Shown here in pieces: positions 62,187-64,000 of a stretch of 64,000 bases of DNA. The notes beneath the pieces were generated by a model. It was given only the letters and a program-made list of their open reading frames with translations. It had not been told where the DNA came from and made no database searches. Origin of the DNA: Nematostella vectensis (lineage: Eukaryota; Cnidaria; Anthozoa; Actiniaria; Edwardsiidae). The translations under genes were made by a program, and so were the position numbers. How positions within the stretch are numbered: position 1 is the stretch's first letter; the number at the start of each line of letters is the position of its first letter. Location: positions 6,687,501 to 6,751,500 of the forward strand of contig NC_064043.1 of assembly GCF_932526225.1 (NCBI RefSeq), in the 5' to 3' direction.

Positions 62187-63240
62187 TCAACGACTGTCGC
62201 TGTGTTGCTGTTTTAGGCAACATCCGTGTGTAAGAATCTATAATTTTTAAGATCAGGCTGAATAGGGTCTTATAAATCGGGAAACCCTTTCACAAATCAG
62301 GCTATTTAGGTCAGACACAAACTTCGGGGGCGGTTTGTCTGGTTTTGAATGTTTGGTTTGATTGACTACGCGTTATTCCCTAAACCCCCCTAAAACACGG
62401 TCTCACAGATTGCTACTTTGAGCTCCTTTCCAGTTCTGACAGTTAACTTTCACCCTCTAATCCTTCTGAAATTGAGAAACTTTCTTTCTATCTACAAAAA
62501 GAAAAAGGTCGATCGTCATGGTTCATGCAGCTCGTAGCTAACAAATTTAAGACCTTTTAAAGATTTGTTAAGAACTAGAATTTCAAAATATAATAACAGC
62601 GTGGACTTGCACGAATATTAAACAGTTTGTCAGCAACAGCGGCAAAAACAATCACTTAAAGAATGATCTTTGTTTGAAATTCAAGGAATTTGATAAAACT
62701 AAGATTTTATTAAGACCATTATCAAACGTTTCTCCACATTTAAGACCCTTTAACGGCCGAAGTAAAATTTAGGACATTTAAAGACTTTTAAGGATCCGTT
62801 AAAAGCCATGTTAGAGATCATTACAATTCCATATTCACAATTTATGATATAAAATGGCATTATGAATAGATATACTTTCATTGAAGTGAAACAAAACAGC
62901 CCTTACCTTGCTTGCCTATCGTAGTTTATCTCTTCTTGTAAAAGACACGTGGCATCAATGTTATTGCAAATTTTGCAATCAGAGAAAAGGACGGTTGCCT
63001 TTGTTGCTATGGGATACATTATCACCCGCACTAATTTGATTTTTTTTTTAGAATTTTTATGAGTTTATCTAATATGTGTATATTCACTTATATTTTTCAA
63101 ATATTATGTTAATCCCTGAACATATAACTAGAAAAACGATCAACGCTAGTATCCCAGTTTGTTTTTAGCATATGGTTACTGGCAGAGTTACTATGGAAAT
63201 CATATCGTTCCAAATGCAATGTCGCAACTGAAAACAATCA
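62187..63240. other. Intergenic DNA, no supported gene
   Basis: A+T-rich, with several TTTAAGACC/TTTAAAGA-like short repeats around 62540-62810. No ORF of note. Confidence 0.4.
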
Positions 63241-63474
63241 GTGGAACACTTGGCAGAAACCAACCATGACCGACTGGACCGAGACAAAATTACTATAATC
63301 GAGACAATATTTATGATCATAGCATCAGGACGATGTGGGACAGTATTATACACAAAAGTGTTACTATATAAAGTAGAACCCCCATCTGAAGGAAAACCAA
63401 CATCAGTTCAACAAGTTCTTCGAGTTGTCGGGGGTTTGAGATGTTGGGCCCGTCAAATGAAAATAATTAAGTAA
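63241..63474 (+). CDS. Unrecognised 77-codon frame followed by polyadenylation signal and A tract
   Basis: The frame opens with GTG after a TGA and reads through VEPPSEGKPTSVQQVLRVV and LRCWARQMKIIK to TAA. AATAAA follows within a few bases (63477), and an 11-12-base A tract starts about 30 bases later (63512-63523). That layout resembles the 3' end of a processed retrocopy, or a real terminal exon. No in-frame ATG lies near the start and no family is recognised, so this may be a fragment or chance. Confidence 0.25.
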   Translation: MEHLAETNHDRLDRDKITIIETIFMIIASGRCGTVLYTKVLLYKVEPPSEGKPTSVQQVLRVVGGLRCWARQMKIIK

Positions 63475-63710
63475 TGAATAAAGCATTCATGGCTGTTCCA
63501 GTTATATTATTAAAAAAAAAAAGGTGTGCTACAGAGGCGATTTCAAATACAGTACTCCTTTTCGCGGTTCCATACGATGCTAGACGCCATGTCTAAAATT
63601 ACCCAAAAGACCCTAGGGACGAGGTTGGTGTGAAAGAATTGTTTTAACCATTTTTAGATAGCGCTAGAGCTTCCAAAAAAATAGATGTTATAAAAGTATC
63701 ATTTTACTAG

Positions 63711-64000
63711 CTATGCTATCCCAGTACATTGCAGTTTACCCAGTGTGTGGTACCCCTGCTCCGATCTTGGATCCCCCGTGTCACCAAACCGTAGCTCGGA
63801 AACCGGAAGTGTCGACCTATCCACGAGAAAACCGCTGTCTTCCCTCCAAACGCCATCGTTGGCATCGCAGTTACAACCCAATCCCCCTACGCAGCTGTCA
63901 GTCTCAGCGCATGCGCAGGTCCATGATCCCTCCTTACCCCCTCCCCAATAAGTCATCATTTACCGTCACGTGACACCCACCAGCCGTATGGGTGACCATT
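63711..64000 (-). pseudogene. CNTNAP/neurexin-IV-type fibrinogen-like domain, 3' end, with one-base frameshift
   Basis: From the window edge one frame reads NGHPYGWWVSRDGK and then hits TGA TGA. One base over, the frame continues MMTYWGGGKEGSW, TCACAETDSC, GCNCDANDGVWREDSGFLVD, TLPVSELRFGDTGD and YHTLGKLQCTGIA to TAG at 63711. Both halves together match the fibrinogen-like module of contactin-associated proteins (SWWVG....YYWGG...CACG...C.CDAD...W..D.GFLS...LPV...). The break lies in a short A run, consistent with loss of one A in the genome or in the read. The natural stop soon after LGKLQC suggests a secreted or truncated family member, unlike neuronal CNTNAPs, which continue into laminin-G repeats and a membrane anchor. 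The 5' part lies outside the window. Confidence 0.75.

Overview
The window reads as nuclear DNA of an early-branching animal, most likely a sea anemone or related cnidarian. The evidence is GT-AG introns of metazoan type, metazoan-specific families (AIFM1, folate receptor, Pitx and Dmbx-like homeobox genes, a CNTNAP-type fibrinogen-like module), an A+T-rich background and many short inverted-repeat DNA transposons. The species call is inference; no search was possible. Exon models below were built by hand from splice consensus, reading phase and family resemblance.

Layout. 1-7.3 kb: the 5' half of a minus-strand apoptosis-inducing factor gene (AIFM1) and two related two-exon genes for small mitochondrial membrane proteins. 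7.6-8.1 kb: two adjacent inverted-repeat elements. 8.8-9.6 kb: a folate-receptor-like gene. 9.9-12.8 kb: a weak minus-strand exon pair, a third small membrane-protein gene and a TA-flanked MITE. 13.2-19.2 kb: a three-exon gene for a 1645-residue protein with two death-effector-like domains, an NB-ARC ATPase and two WD40 propellers, an Apaf-1-like architecture with DEDs where vertebrate APAF1 has a CARD. 20.3-21.2 kb: homeodomain exons of a Dmbx-like gene. 21.2-48.9 kb: gene-poor DNA with a complete-looking piggyBac element, a TTAA-flanked MITE, a LINE relic, a 3.5-kb array of a 58-bp repeat, and several hairpins including one with perfect 64-bp arms. 48.9-51.4 kb: a complete Pitx gene. 51.4-60.7 kb: gene-poor, with a 105-bp duplication and an array of about 44-bp units carrying ATTGG (inverted CCAAT) and ACGTCAC motifs. 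60.7-62.0 kb: a type II membrane protein with GDS and DxxH motifs of the PC-esterase/SGNH kind. 63.2-64 kb: a small ORF followed by an A tract, and the 3' end of a CNTNAP-like gene broken by a one-base frameshift.

Themes. Two cell-death genes (AIFM1 and the DED-NB-ARC-WD40 gene) lie within 11 kb of each other, and the latter is divergently paired with a small mitochondrial-type gene across a 430-bp gap. Two K50 paired-class homeobox genes (Dmbx-like and Pitx) lie on the same strand, separated by about 28 kb of repeat-rich DNA. The most unusual items are the DED-type apoptosome-like protein, the 58-bp array with higher-order structure and stop-free stretches in several frames, the perfect 64-bp hairpin and the small mitochondrial paralogue pair.
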